The notes: generated from the letters alone by a model not told the origin. 64,000 nucleotides of DNA from Rhyacophila brunnea (GCA_022495005.1 JAGYXB010001759.1:62001-126000), one strand, 5' to 3'. Positions 35,650-48,829 are shown, counted from the first letter of the stretch. A program made the numbers and translations.

Positions 35650-37930
35650 TATTATTACGATATATTAAGATGCCACCTTATATACGTCTCCATTGTGTAT
35701 ACATGTTATGGAATAGTTATAACTTGCCGTGAATATCAGGAAAAGGAATGAATAATTAATTTTAAAAAAAACCTGTGTAATGTTTTTTTTTTGCTTTTTC
35801 ATTGTTTGTATTGCATAAATATAAATAAAGTATTCCATTAAATTTAAATTAAGTAAAGTGATAACATCATTCAAATAAGAATTTAATTAAAATTGAACAA
35901 TGATGTTAACTAACGTCCATTAATCATTTTTTTTTTCAATATGCGATGTCATCTTTTTTAACGAAACTATTATAGGTAGTATAGTTTATTGTAATAATTA
36001 TTATCTGTACATCTAACAACTCAAGAAAATAATATATACATAGGTACGAAATACGAATATATACATACTTATATTCTTTTTATCTTACTAATGTTCATTT
36101 AGAAATTCCAAAGTCAACCAGTTGCAATTTTTTGTAAGAACCCACTGTCAAATTTACTTTAATATACTTAGACAAATTGAACTTTTAATAGCTATATACA
36201 CATATTATTATGTCCCTATATATGTAGTCAGAGTGAAATTAATGGCATAAATCCGACCAGAGAAACATAAAAATATCGTTGATGTGAAAATTAATGAAAC
36301 TTAATATCGAATATTGAAAACCTCTAAATGCGAAAATATTTTAACACATACAGCACAACAAAAGTATTGCGTCAAGAATTATTGCGTTTGAATACATTCA
36401 ATAATTCCATATTATAAATTTGAAAATTATAGACGATTTCTAATAAAAAAAATGGATTCAGGACTCATCGACCTACAGGAATTTCTTACGATGTCCCTCT
36501 GAGTATTGTTATTCAAACTTTTCAACAACAAAAACATTACACCCTCTCTAATAAACGTTGTATGAAATGTTTTATCTATATAGTAATATGTATATAATAG
36601 TATGCGTATTAATACTTGTTCCTTCGATTTTTGAATTTTTATCACATATATTATTACGATAAAGTTTGCATACTTTGGATTCGACTTTAGTTTTTTTATA
36701 TGACTGCTATCAGAATTATTTTATTCTTGACTTACTTCTTGCATATATGTATAATGATTTATTATATACAGTTGTTTTGATAAAGAAATGTAATTATTAC
36801 TGTTTGTAAATGCATATCGATCAACAAAGCGTCTTCGTACGAAGCCGTGTACATAAGCTAGTAATTTATAAACAAGAATCAATAAATAATTAAATATTAT
36901 TACACTGACAAAATATTTACGCAAACACAATATGCAGACACAGTTTTCAATTGCAAAATAGAGAAATCGACATCACATTATCTTGTATGGAAATTGTAAA
37001 CACGGGCACACTAGTGCTGGCAGTTTTATTCGAGATAACTGGTTCACAAACTAGAATAATAATTCTAAATAGTAGGCAGATGCTTTCCTTTGGCTACGCA
37101 AAAACTAAAAAGACCATCCAGCGTTTGTTAGAAAACCTGCTCAGTCTATTGACCATTTCATGCCGGATGGCATTAAATAAAATAATAAAATCTAACTTTC
37201 AAAGCGATTACTTGTCGTAATAATTAAGGGTTTATATTTCACGACTTTATCGATTCTCGGGGAATCGATATTTTATTTCTCGAGAATTCTCGTTTTAGTG
37301 TTATATATACCGTGTTCTCATTTTGCAATTTTTGACGTTCAATAGTATGTTGAATTACAGTTGACGTTGATAAGTTTAGTGAGAACCATATTTCAAAAAG
37401 TTAATCAACTTATAAGTTGAATCGAACGAAGTTGAGTCAACTGTCGAACTGGTTACCTAGGCAAATAACCAAGGTAATAACAACTCGCACCGGCACATCA
37501 AACTCGTATCGTTATATACGTGGGAGCATCCCTTTCGATTTATTGTGCAATATTCAACAGAGACTTGAACGACAAAAATCGCAATATGAGAACGTGGGAT
37601 TAGCAACCTGATTTGTCAATTGATTATTATAGTTCCTTCACAACTAGATCGCAAGCTTTTTTTGGGCAGCCAATCGATAATATCGTGTTAAAACCAGTTT
37701 CGAGAGTTTTTTTGTTATAACCATAATTCATGACAATTTCTCAATTACATTGGCTGTCGATAACACTTGTAGTGTATACAATAAACACATATGATTAAAA
37801 AATCTCGAATCTCAACAACAATTTCTCTAGAATTCTCAGTACATAGTATTTGTCACAAGAGTTTATAGATTCGATAGAGAAAGCAGACTAACTACAACCA
37901 CTTGTATAACATACCTTCTTTGCCCATTTT
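35650..37930. other. No recognisable feature
   Basis: A+T-rich interval. A locally mixed stretch at 37200-37320 has several ATCGAT and CTCGAGAA palindromes but no boundary I can define. Confidence 0.4.
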
Positions 37931-37935
37931 TTATT

Positions 37936-38160
37936 CTAATATGATCATATTATGGGCCTCCACAGAGATGAGGTTTGTATTACTAGATTTTTCTTTTTAT
38001 TGCGAGAAATGGACATTAGCCACTTGCTTAACCCATTAGGTCCATATTCTGACTCTCATTGTCTGACTAATATTGAAAAACAGTATGTGTAGTTGCCAGA
38101 CCAAGGATTCGAACCTGGGAACACGGCATTATAAGCCCACGCTCGGCCATCGTGGATACT
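37936..38160 (-). mobile_element. tRNA-derived SINE, copy 2
   Basis: Read on the minus strand it starts CCACGATGGCCGAGCG (38143-38158), shows a B-box GGTTCGAATCC and carries the body motifs GGACCTAATGGGTTAAGCAA and the GTGGAGGCCCATA block of copy 1. The terminal GGATCGGACATGG segment is missing, so the 3' end is truncated or diverged. The T-stem is more degraded than in copy 1. Confidence 0.83.
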
Positions 38161-38164
38161 ACTA

Positions 38165-40995
38165 TAGTACTATGCCATAAATAGAGAACGCGATAAAGCT
38201 GTTAATTAAAAAGAATAAGTTAGTACAATGTGTGCATTATTATAATAGTAGGACCAATCTATATTCAGAGTAATAATCATATACCTATTTATAACTGGAC
38301 TATTCTCCAAGCGTAGATTAACACATACTAGAAAATACGATACAATATAGGGACTTCTAAGGCAATGCGTATTTAACTGAAGCAACGTACATAATTGATA
38401 TATTTATGGATAATTTGAAAATATCAGATTAGACGTGAATAGGTTAAGCATCTTGTCTTCTATAGATCGATACGGTACCTCAAGGCAACCTATTTGTGTT
38501 GAATGCTGTAGCAGACTGGCATGGCAAGTTCTCTCGATATAAATAAACATAAATAGTGGATATAAAAGCAAAAAGTGACTAATTACGGCCTGCGGGCAGC
38601 AGCAGCAACTAAACTATTCTTTACAACAAATGCGAAGTCAAAGCTCGGCGAAAACAATAATATTATATTGCAATTTATTATGATAATATACCAGAGATTG
38701 ATTTCAGTCGGTTGTAGAAAGAGTATAATAGCAAAGTAGAGTCGATTCATTCTAATGTCATAAGTGGATGCAAAAAAAGATTTATTCATTTCTAATTATT
38801 GTCCAAGCTTTTGCGGATGTTGATAAAAAAAAACTGGATATGGCTAAATGGAACAAATAAATGAGCATCAGTGACTCATTATTATCGAAAGGTTTCGTAG
38901 AAGATAAAAAAATAATAAGTGATATTAACTTAGGTATTAAAAATACTTGTTTATAAGTAGATACTTACTAGTTACAAACTATGAAATCAGAGAGATAGAA
39001 TTTTTTATATGTAATTGAAAGAAATATTTTCTAGTCGAATCAATACAGGGACAGTTTTGAATAAGGAACACTTAATTACCTAAAGAAATGTACATATAGT
39101 GTTGTCACTGTTTGAGAATCTGTATACCGAATTTAAAATGTCTTAGTACGTCATAGAGAATAGGCGAATAAACTTTCGACAGAGAACTTAATTAAAGTTA
39201 AGTAATATAAATTATATTATTTTAAATTAAGGTTTGGGAATATTAGAATAAGCTAAATTTAATTTTGAATGCCTAGAACAAATTATTATAATAATTACAT
39301 TCTCTACAATGATGAGTTAAATTAAATCATAAAATAAATATCAAATTGTTCTGAAAATGTATAAATAATATAGACTGCACTTTCATGATAAGTAGGTAAT
39401 TCCCCGGTACGTTATATAAGCGATAGTATACAATCTATTTCATAAATATATATATAAAATCGCGATAGAATTCAGAATTTAAAATATAGCTATAATAGAT
39501 GAGTGAGTGCTACATAACTACATAGCGTTTCTATTGGACAAGTTTTACAAGCCACTCAGTTTGGCGCCGTTTACGCATCAAAAGGCCATTTCTCTTGCAA
39601 ACCATTTATAGGTTATAAACAGCTTACGCAAACAAATAAAAAAATAACACTGATAATATTATAAATATAAGTTTCACTCGCAGAATATTATACTATACCT
39701 AATAATATAAGTGTTTTAACTAGTCAGTAAGTTCATAGTTCAATTTATAAAGTATTACGTACGTAAAACATAAAATGACAGCCTGCTTTGACGCTTTCCT
39801 TTGGTTACTTACTTACGTAATGCAATTATCGATCGTACGTAATTGTTGATCTAAATAATAATCTTTTAATGTATATTAAATCAATTATAAATGACTTCCA
39901 GTTAATTAAATGATTGGACATTTTCAACGCCACTTCATCATATTATAATATGTAGGTTATATCTTCTTCGAAGATGGTTGTCGTCGACATATTTGTGTTT
40001 TTTTATAAGTATATTCTTTAAGTAGGTAAGTATATAGTTATTATGATTCCGATTTCCGGGTTTTATTTTAGTGTTGGAATACTACTTCAGATTTTAAAAT
40101 AATAAAAAACATAACAAAAAATAAGCTAAAAAACTGATGTATACGTAAATTGAAAATAATGACGTTTATAAATAATTTTGTTAACACTATTCATTGTTTT
40201 ATAGCTGATTACGATAAAATTTGATGATTTGGTGAGATTTTTTTTTCTAATTTTATTGTAAAAAAAATCGAGAGTGATTGTAAATGGCCATTGTTAAATT
40301 TCAAAAATATATCATTGTTATAATAAATATTAAGGTCATGAGAATATTCTACAGGTATTACGCCAATTAATTTGTTTAATATTAAAATTACGTAACGCAA
40401 TAACAACGAAATCAGTATCGAAAATGCCTATTTTTAACATCCACATTTATTTTTAACAATGCATAATTAATTAAGTAAATGAGAATTTATTTGTTTCTAT
40501 TAATATTAGACGTCCACGCCAGTGATGAATGGGTGCTTGGAGTATCAGCTTCAGAGTCTGGTAAGTTCAGATGTTGTTTTTAACGCGGATTTGCAATAAT
40601 AATATGTATAATATATTATATAGGTACACTAATTGAAGCTAACTTTCTACACACATGCAATATATGTGGCAATATATAGACGACACATTAGAATATAATA
40701 AGAATACTGTAAGCGTAAACACATAAAAATGGATTATCATTATGCACCCTTATTTCGAATTTCGGAGTTCATTTTTAAACGACGTTCATCTGTTCATATG
40801 CAGGTTGATTTACGACGGCCCTTTTATTCTTCAGACGTAGTGTCGTTAGTTAGTCAATATTTAGAATCAACGGTTATGATTAGGTACATTGTGTGAAAAA
40901 ATATTGATTTTCTTTTAAGCTGAATGACTACTAGTTATTTGATGATTGTAAACCCAAATTAATAACATTAAATTAAGCACTAGCCCATGCAGTTA
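38165..40995. other. No recognisable feature
   Basis: A+T-rich interval with random short frames only. Confidence 0.4.
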
Positions 40996-41283
40996 TAATA
41001 TACAGGCGGACCTCGACTTACGAACGTTCGACTTTCGCACAATTCGCTATTTCGCACATTTCAAAAAAAAACGTTTTTTTAAAACGTCGCGCTGGCCGGG
41101 TTAAGACATAATAAGATTAATAAACAAGAGTGAGAAACAGAAAAACTGCAGTGTTGGTAGGTACGAACAAAGAGAAATCAAGGACTTATAAACTTCGCAC
41201 GACGTTCTGATTGCGGTGAATCTTTTTCTTCAATCGGACGTTCGTATGTTACAAACAGGTCTACTACTATATTATGTTCAATT

Positions 41284-42480
41284 TTGAAAAATAAAATAAA
41301 AATTAAGGAATACGTTCAAAATTGTGGAAATATATCTTTAAATGTTGTTTCCAAAAGACACGGCATAGTTATGGATGAAATGGAAAAATATTTGTCATCA
41401 TGGATCGACGACCAACATCAAAAAGATGTCCCTCTGAATATTTCAATTATTCAAGCGAAGGCTCTTAGTTTGCACAGAGATTGGAAGGCTAGATTAAAAG
41501 AAGATTCTAACACAATTTTCAAGCAAGTAATGGTTGGTTTATATTAAATTCACTGGAGAATCGGCTGATTTTCGCGGAGAATTTATTTCCTCATTATCCA
41601 AAATTATTGAAGATGGAGAATATTCCTCTAGCCAAATATTTAATGTAGATGACACAGGTTTATTTTGGAAAAAATGCCTAGTCGTACATTCTTATCTAAG
41701 GAAGAATCAGTTGCCCCTGGGCATAAACCTTCTAAAAACCGATTGACATTGGAATACGTGTATTAAATAAGGCTCTAAGTACCAAAAAGTAGTATTGCCT
41801 GTAGTTAAAAAATACCAAGTCATTGCAGTAAAATTCATGAAGCAGACCGTTTGAAAAATATAGTTTTACAGTGTGAAGCAATCACGACAGCTTCTATAAT
41901 TTTAGGTATTAAGAACTCGCAAGAGTCAACACACCATCGTAAGCTATTTTATATTGAATGCCATTGATCACTGCAGTGCTACTTACACCATTATAAATAA
42001 AACACGCCAACGGACTTACAACGTCGACAGGTGTAATTATTTTGCTGTATTTTTTTGACTTGCTTGAGGTATATTAGTTAGAGACTATAATAGTTGAAGT
42101 TATTGGCGTTGGTATGTAGAACATTTTTCTATAAAAATGTCAGTTTTTATTATTTTGGTACTTAGCGCCTTAATTAATACACGTATTCATTGCTTCTTGG
42201 TGGAAACTTGGCTGGTGATTTAAAATTGATGCCAATGTTAATTTATCAACCAGAAAATACCAGGGCATTGAAAGGGAAGGATAAAGAATTGTATCCAGTA
42301 ATCAAATAAAGATAATAAAAAAACCTGGGTTTACTGCGTTAATATTAAAAGATTGGTTCACTTTACATTTCGTGCCAGCAGTTAAGCAATATTGTAAAGT
42401 TAATAATTTACCACTTAAAATAAGAAAAAGAATAGTGGCAAACAGTTAACTCTTGATAACTTTTTAAGGGAAACATCCGC
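41284..42480 (+). pseudogene. Tigger/jerky-like transposase remnant
   Basis: Pieces appear in the right order for a CENP-B-like transposase. Part of the DNA-binding helix-turn-helix region reads IKEYVQNCGN to WIDDQHQKDVPLN (41305-41445). After a frame change near 41530 comes WFIKF-like sequence and IFNVDDTGLFWKK (about 41635-41675), which holds the first catalytic Asp. After another frame change comes APGHKPSK-like sequence to about 41750. The MITE then interrupts. The reading resumes at 42189 with LLLGGNLAGDLKLMPMLIY, then LILKDWFTLHFVPAVKQYC (about 42335-42400). The blocks with the second and third acidic residues (LDNAPGH and beyond) are deleted before the tail. The extreme N-terminus is also lost. 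Confidence 0.85.
41752..42188. mobile_element. 437-bp MITE nested in the Tigger element
   Basis: The terminus GAATACGTGTATTAAATAAG runs on into CTCTAAGTACCAAAA, and the right end is its mirror over about 37 bp. It splits the Tigger transposase between its Asp-containing block and the GGNLAGD block. ATTG occurs on both sides (41748-41751 and 42189-42192) as a likely 4-bp target duplication. It is therefore younger than its host element. Superfamily not assigned. Confidence 0.82.
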
Positions 42481-42649
42481 AAACCCCACTTAAACATGTC
42501 TCTTAAACACCTTATATTTACTTGATAAATACATATTTCAAAATACACACAATTTAATTTTGTTTTACTTCCCTCTACTTTCGAACATTCAACATTCGCA
42601 CACCTTTTCAGGAACCAATTATGTGCGAAAGTCGAGGTCCTCCTGTATA

Positions 42650-43635
42650 GCTTAAGAGTTTTATATATACTATGACTAAAATACGAGATTTAAAATACTG
42701 TGTAACATGACGTTGATTAAATTGGTAAGGTTTTTAACAACAACAAAAGACAAAACACAGAACTGATAAGATCAACTGGCTACGAAAACATATTTTTAAG
42801 ACGGCACAATATTTTTGAGCACAAAAGTAAAAAAAATAAGTTGATAATAATCTTGAAAGGCAATTACGTGGTCTTGTGGAATAAAAACAAAGTTTGCATG
42901 TAGCAGTATGATTGTACAATCATGGCATCAGCAAAAATTCTCATTTTGATAAACGAATTATAATATAAAAAATGTATTATAGACAATCCACTTATTAAAT
43001 AATGTAGGTATTCTATATTATGGTATTATATTATTAATATTTTACGTGCAGCCAAATTGTTTTTATTACGTAAGAATATCTTCTAGAATTGATTCCCTCA
43101 AATTCAATTGCACATTCAGGAAACTATTAAAATACCACCAACAATCCTACTATTTAAAGAAGCCAACACACATTCAATTAAATTAATCACCTGACAGTGT
43201 CATCAAAAAACCCCTCACCAAAGTCATTGCAAGACAGGTAAAAACGTGAGTTTTCCAATGTCTGTTTAATCACGAGTAATGACCCAATTGGTAGGGCGAA
43301 TAACCAACGAAATTCCTCGTAAAGTCTATAAAGTTTTAATAAAACATTCAATCTTTGGGGATCTATAAACGCTGTTGTAATGTAATAAAAATAAAATGGT
43401 AAAAATCATTTTTTTAATTAACTTGATTTTTTTTAAATCGAGTAATAATGTATTATATTACAAAGTTACATGAGAAACGGGTAAAATTAATCAATTAATT
43501 AATAAATGAATAGCGTATTAATTAACTATGTTATACACAGCAATGGCTTCTGTGAGAAATCCTGTTTTATGTAAATGAATTAAAGATTAAAATTGTTTAG
43601 ATTTAGATTAATGTTTCTAGAAAATAGTGAATAAA
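42650..43635. other. No recognisable feature
   Basis: A+T-rich DNA with no supportable gene or repeat. Confidence 0.4.
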
Positions 43636-43639
43636 CAAA

Positions 43640-43980
43640 CCATTGCAGATAAATTGTGTGTCCTAATTGCATGGAAATGTATTTGAAACCATCATCTCAC
43701 CAAAGCTCATAAAGCACAGTTTAAGCAGACATTGGCTTAGCTGTATCTTTTAATTAGGTAATTAATTTCTCAATGGGCCTTCATCAATTTGCAGAATGCA
43801 AGTGTCTTAGCCTGGCTCAAATACATGTGCGGTTTTATTGTCGCTGCCAGTCAATCATTTCCTGAGGTCACGAATGTCTCGCCGCCAGAGGACCGCGAGA
43901 AGTGCATGCCAATGTGCAGGCAGAATAAAATGCAGTTAATTAAATTCAACATAAGAGAAAAATACCGCAAGAAATAATAG
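43640..43980. promoter_or_regulatory. Candidate noncoding regulatory block
   Basis: This stretch is less A+T-rich and has a non-repetitive, complex texture unlike the surrounding repeats. It includes TAATTAGGTAATTAAT (homeodomain-type TAAT cores) near 43751, CTAATTGCATGGAAAT near 43663, and CGCCAGAGGACCGCGAGAAG near 43881. A 63-codon frame from 43789, preceded by TTTGCAG, could make part of it an exon. I rate a conserved enhancer slightly more likely. Low confidence. Confidence 0.2.
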
Positions 43981-44718
43981 CTAAGACAAAAACGGTAAAA
44001 TTAATCATTATGAATTAACTATTTGCTGATACAATACCAGTCCACTTGACCGATAGATCATGAAATCGCGCTATAAGTAAGTTACTATCGTGATATGAAC
44101 AGACAGACTTCATCAATCCAGCATGATACCTGATAGATGATATCATTACTTCGATATACGCGTGCTAAATTTAATAAGTTCTTTATTTAAAGTGTATACC
44201 GATCAATATAATATCCAACTACAAACTAGGGCCGTCAAAAAAGTATTGCTACTTTTTGATCGATACCTCGATACTTTCTTTCAATATGATACCGATACCA
44301 GCGCATCTATTCTATACATGAGGCTGCTATCGGTGGCTATATATCTATATATATTTATGTGTTGAGGTACCTACCCATTATAATTGTTACAATAAGTTAG
44401 CCGTCTAAACTGTCAATATTGTCTACCTCACTCTAAAAGTTAACACAGCCAAGAGAGGTGCTGTTAAAACATAGCACTTAATGACAGTTCAGACAGTTAA
44501 CGTATAACAATTAACCGCCTCAATAGATAAATATGATAAACTACCCTCGATCATTTCTAGCTTTTTACAGACTAACATTATTGCATGAAATAATATAGCC
44601 TTTTTAATTATGTAGTATGTTTATGTTTATTCATATCGACTACCTAATTCAAAAATATTTTACTAAAACTTTTAATTACGTATGTGTATTAAAATTATAT
44701 TTTAATTTATTATTAAAG
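43981..44718. other. No recognisable feature
   Basis: A+T-rich. The TAGGGCCGTCA string at about 44229, followed by GATCGATACCTCGATAC, resembles the sequence at 3501 and may be the end of an undefined repeat. Confidence 0.35.
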
Positions 44719-44722
44719 TATA

Positions 44723-44970
44723 TACCCATGATGGCAGCGCGGCTTAAGCGTCGACCTATAGCGTCGTGGGGTCCCAGGTTCGAATTCTGGGTCTGACAAG
44801 TACACATACCTATTGATTTTCAATTTTTGTATGAATCAAAGAATGGACCTAATATGTTGAGCAAGTGGCTGACATTCATTTCTCGTAAAAACAAAATATG
44901 TTAATACAAACCTCCAGTCTGTGGAGGCCCATATGCTTTTATTAGGATCGGACATGGTCGAAATAAAATG
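44723..44970 (+). mobile_element. tRNA-derived SINE, copy 3
   Basis: It carries the same architecture as copy 1. The head begins CCCATGATGGCAGCGCGG (a damaged A-box) and has B-box GGTTCGAATTC inside a CCCAG/CTGGG stem. The body follows with GGACCTAATATGTTGAGCAA, CTGTGGAGGCCCATATG and ATTAGGATCGGACATGGTC, ending in an A-rich tail. The A-box changes suggest it is no longer a good polymerase III promoter. Confidence 0.87.
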
Positions 44971-44974
44971 AGTA

Positions 44975-45825
44975 TATTATTTAATGATATACCCGAATTT
45001 TGTCATTATCACACAATTAACATTTTATAAAAATAGTATAATTTTTCGGTACATCGCAAGCTTGTTGCTATTTGCCTCGTTCACCCATACAATATTGAAT
45101 ACCGCTTATGACGTCATTGGTGGGTTTGTTTAGATTTTGAAGTCGTCGAGTAGGCTTCAATAATACACTGCCTAATTTAAATAAACATATAAGTACCTAC
45201 ATATAATATATTTACCACTAATTACATTTTAGTGGTGTGTACGTAAATGAAGATAGTCAAGGTAAAGATTATATGTTTTCGCCACTAACATTTTTATATA
45301 ATAGTTTAGTAAGAAGACTTCAACATCGATATGTATAGAGAACGTATAGAAATAACTACGCACTTCCAATAGAAATGCTTGAGCGTACTAGGGTGAATGA
45401 CGTAATAAGTAGGTATATACTAAACTTTTAACTTTGGTTGTATTGTTATTTTGAATCCATCCATAAAGAAAGTCGATTGAAGCGTCCAATACTGAGAGTG
45501 TCTGATAGACTGGCTATTTTATAGCTATCTTCTTGCATACATTATCGCAGTCTGGAGTGCATACTGAAAACAGTTGACAATTGCAACATGTCAATGAACT
45601 CGCAGAATATTTTTTTTGTCCGCGTACTCTTCGTTAGTTATACACTATCGATTTCAAAAACAACGAGGAGAGAGACTTGGCAAAATTTAAAAAGAACTAA
45701 GTATTCCATATTGTCTTACATATTGATACGATTTCAAACGGTATTTTTTTTAATTATTGTACAATAAAGACAACTCACTATTAACATTTATTTATACACT
45801 ATGGAATCAACGGCGAATGGTGAAG
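44975..45825. other. No recognisable feature
   Basis: Mixed A+T-rich DNA without a supportable gene or repeat boundary. Confidence 0.4.
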
Positions 45826-45828
45826 GTA

Positions 45829-46345
45829 GGCTGTTACGATCTGCCATAAATATTGCACACTAAACTTTGTCAGTCATATATGTTTTTTTTAATTGAAATA
45901 ATACTACAATTTACAGATGGTGTTAGTTTTTTAAACTCATTTCATAGTCAAACTCAAGTCATAATAGTCAAAAAATACTCTTCTATGTATAAAATATCTA
46001 AAATTATTCAATTAATTAAAACATAACTTTGAATATTTTATAGATAGAATAATATTTTTTATCTATTAGGTATAGTTTTGCATCTAAAAAAAGAACACAC
46101 AATATTTGTAATATGTTCTTAATCCAACGAAAACAAAATATAAGTATGAATGAAAAAATGTGCACAATCTTGTCGTATCGTCCAAAATATACCAAAATTA
46201 TTATGGTTTGGTTAGGCAGTGTTTCATTGATTTAAAAAAAAAACTAACCAACGCCATCTGTAAATTGTAGTCTTAGTTCAATAAAAACAAATACGTATGA
46301 CTAACAAAGTTCAATGTGCACTATTTATGGCGGATCTTAACAGCC
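45829..46345. mobile_element. Long-arm MITE flanked by TA (517 bp)
   Basis: Arms of about 110 bp (45829-45937 and 46231-46345) are reverse complements with scattered differences. Landmarks are GGCTGTTACGATCTGCCATA and CTACAATTTACAGATGG on the left and their mirrors on the right. A TA lies just outside each end, consistent with Tc1/mariner-type mobilisation. The ~290-bp centre is A+T-rich and noncoding. A transcript would fold into a long imperfect hairpin. Confidence 0.87.
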
Positions 46346-46349
46346 TATT

Positions 46350-47470
46350 TCGGCCCTTCGCTGCTGCTGTATCGATAAGTTTTTATTTGAGAAATAAGTT
46401 GGAAGAAAATTGTGTAGTCTGGGGTCATGTTGTTAAGTTGTTTGGTCCCTATATGACAATGTTATAAGAACGAGTGGGTAAGTGTCTTTAGAAATGACAG
46501 AAACGTCGAAGAAATCTGCCAATAAATATTAAATGGAAGTGAATCATAGTACGCCTAAGTATTAGATCACTGGAATAAAGTGCATTTTATATCATACTCG
46601 TTTGGCAATTTAAGTATTTATTTATTTATTTGTTTATTTGCGAATCTCAGGGTTCAAGAGGACGCTCACAAAACGCCCGTGATCTCTCCCCCGCAACATG
46701 CAGATTTTAACCCACGCATCAAAAGTCACAAATTAAGCCGGAAAGCTTCTATATTATATTTACTTTGTATAAGTCTCCAAATGACGGCATTGTCTATAAT
46801 ACAATACATTATTATCTCCATAAACGCTATACGATAAATTACATATTGATTAACGTTTCAAAAATCTTTGACCACAAATTATATTAGGTATTTAGATGTT
46901 TAATGAATATTAATATTTGTTTCGGGTTCAACTTGTGGAATCACAGCGAAAATGCTAAAAGGCTGTAAGTAGATAATTTTGAAACTTTCAAATTATATTT
47001 AATATCTATTATTGAAGTTTTTTTACGACGTGAAAATTCGTACATGAAACGTACATGAAAATTCCCATGAGATTGAATCCCGCTGGTCTGTGACGAACAA
47101 CCGTCATGATTTACTCGACAAAGAAAATTAAAATTAAAGGCAGCGGGCCATCGTACATGAGCGTTTCGATTAGAAAATCGCGCAGACTCTCGATTGTGCT
47201 ATTTCAGCGATCGAGTGAGTGTCAATTTTTATCCATATGATTTTCCCTCACATTTTAATATAATAATATCTCACGCAACAACTCTTAACCTACTATCAAA
47301 AAACTTATTACAATAAATTAAAAAAAAAATATATTATAATATAGAATAAACCTATTATCGTAGACGCAAACCAATATATTACGGATTTTATAATATTGCT
47401 TGAAAAAAAATGGCCGGCACTAATAATTTACGTGTCTGAGAATGGAGAGTAAACAATAGGTATTCGTCAC
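46350..47470. other. No named feature; small CpG-richer patch at 47.1 kb
   Basis: Mostly A+T-rich. From about 47140 to 47225 the sequence is richer in CG dinucleotides (GCGCAGACTCTCGATTG, CAGCGATCGAGTGAGTG). It could be a promoter or a first exon, but no frame or splice pair decides this. Confidence 0.25.
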
Positions 47471-47473
47471 AGT

Positions 47474-47510
<37 letters not shown>

Positions 47511-47598
47511 ACGCGCACGCACACGCACACGCACACGCACACGCACACGCACACGCACACGCACACGCACACGCACACGCACACGCGCACGCGCACGC
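47474..47598. repeat. CA/CACACG simple repeat, 125 bp, strictly alternating
   Basis: About thirteen CA units are followed by tandem CACACG hexamers with occasional CGCG variants. Every base alternates pyrimidine-purine without a break across the tract, the pattern that favours left-handed Z-DNA. An open frame encoding alternating Arg-Val on the other strand is a by-product. Length polymorphism is to be expected. Confidence 0.97.
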
Positions 47599-47599
47599 C

Positions 47600-48825
47600 C
47601 TTTTTATTTAGGAAAGCTGTCTGTACATCATAGTGTTCAATATCAATATCCAGTTAAGTAGTTAAATTATTTTTAAAAAATCGACTAATTGTTCCCACTA
47701 TCATATTATTGTACAGTAATATTGTAAGTATTATTTACATTAGAAAAGGAAAAGAATATTCTCTTCAACGACTAAAAGCTTTCTTCTAAGAGAAACAATA
47801 AACAAACTGCCTTACTTAGCATAATAAGGAAGTAGGTATATAACCAAACAATATTTCCTAGAATATTTATTTCACAATATAAGTACCTACCTACATAAAC
47901 TTTGCTAAAGTACAGTTCAAGAAGAATAGTAAATAGCCAGGCCATATAGGATTGTAGAGTCTAGTAGAGCTAAACACGTCGACAGGTATCCAAAAAGCTA
48001 TCGGATTGAAATCTTAAGTTTATAGATATTACATTCAGCCATTTTAAGCTTTAATTCTTATACTAAAAGCTTTTGATTGTCAAGGCCGATCAATGCTTTC
48101 AAAATATTAACAAATATTTATATTCAAATTATCGAATTTAATCTACTATGAAACGATATTATACTTTCACATACATGTGATATAAATACAATATGCAAAT
48201 CAACATAATCGAAGGCCAAAGCTTTCAATATAACAGTATTAACGCAAATAATTATCCGAATAATAATACGACTATCAGGTTTGTAGGCAGGCAATCGCAT
48301 ATGTGAAAGGTTTGACATTTTGATTTTAAAATTTTGAGATCTACCAATCTGATCCATCTGCTAACTTTATGAACTGGCATTTTCAGAATATGGATTGTGT
48401 GTAATCTGTACTCACATCAATCAAAATCCGGACAAGCATAACAGTGTAATGGACTTAATAAAAATGCCTGTGTATATAATTTGAACGTTAATAGATTATG
48501 GTTGTACGGTAATTTAAATGATCCCATTTTTGTGTAGGTAATTTAATTAACGCATGATTTTTTGTTATAAAAAGTGACCTGTTAATTACTTACATTATTC
48601 ATCTTTTACTGTAAAGATCATTAATTTAACCAAACCATAGTACAAATTCGAATGGAATAAAAAATATTCACCACAGATTATTTCCTCAATTTGGTAGCCT
48701 TATGAGTAAAAGTTTGATTTTGAATAGTTAAGACAGGTAAGTGAGAAATGTAAAACTACAGAGTTCATATCAAAGGGTAATAAGTTCAAATTCATCAAGA
48801 ACATGATAAGCTAACGATGAACATA
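47600..48825. other. No recognisable feature
   Basis: A+T-rich spacer. Confidence 0.4.
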
Positions 48826-48829
48826 AGCT

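Larger units (their letters stand above)
41003..42645 (+). mobile_element. pogo/Tigger-type element (1643 bp) with a nested MITE
   Basis: The left end CAGGCGGACCTCGACTTACG and the right end (reverse complement CAGGAGGACCTCGACTTTCG) match over about 24 bp with few differences. A TA flanks each side (41001-41002 and 42646-42647). The TIR and internal CENP-B/jerky-like protein fragments identify a pogo-superfamily element. It contains another transposon at 41752-42188 and lacks essential parts of its transposase, so it is dead. Confidence 0.93.

Noticed and set aside
47388..47582. Frame encoding alternating Arg-Val
   Set aside because: A translation artefact of the CACACG simple repeat.
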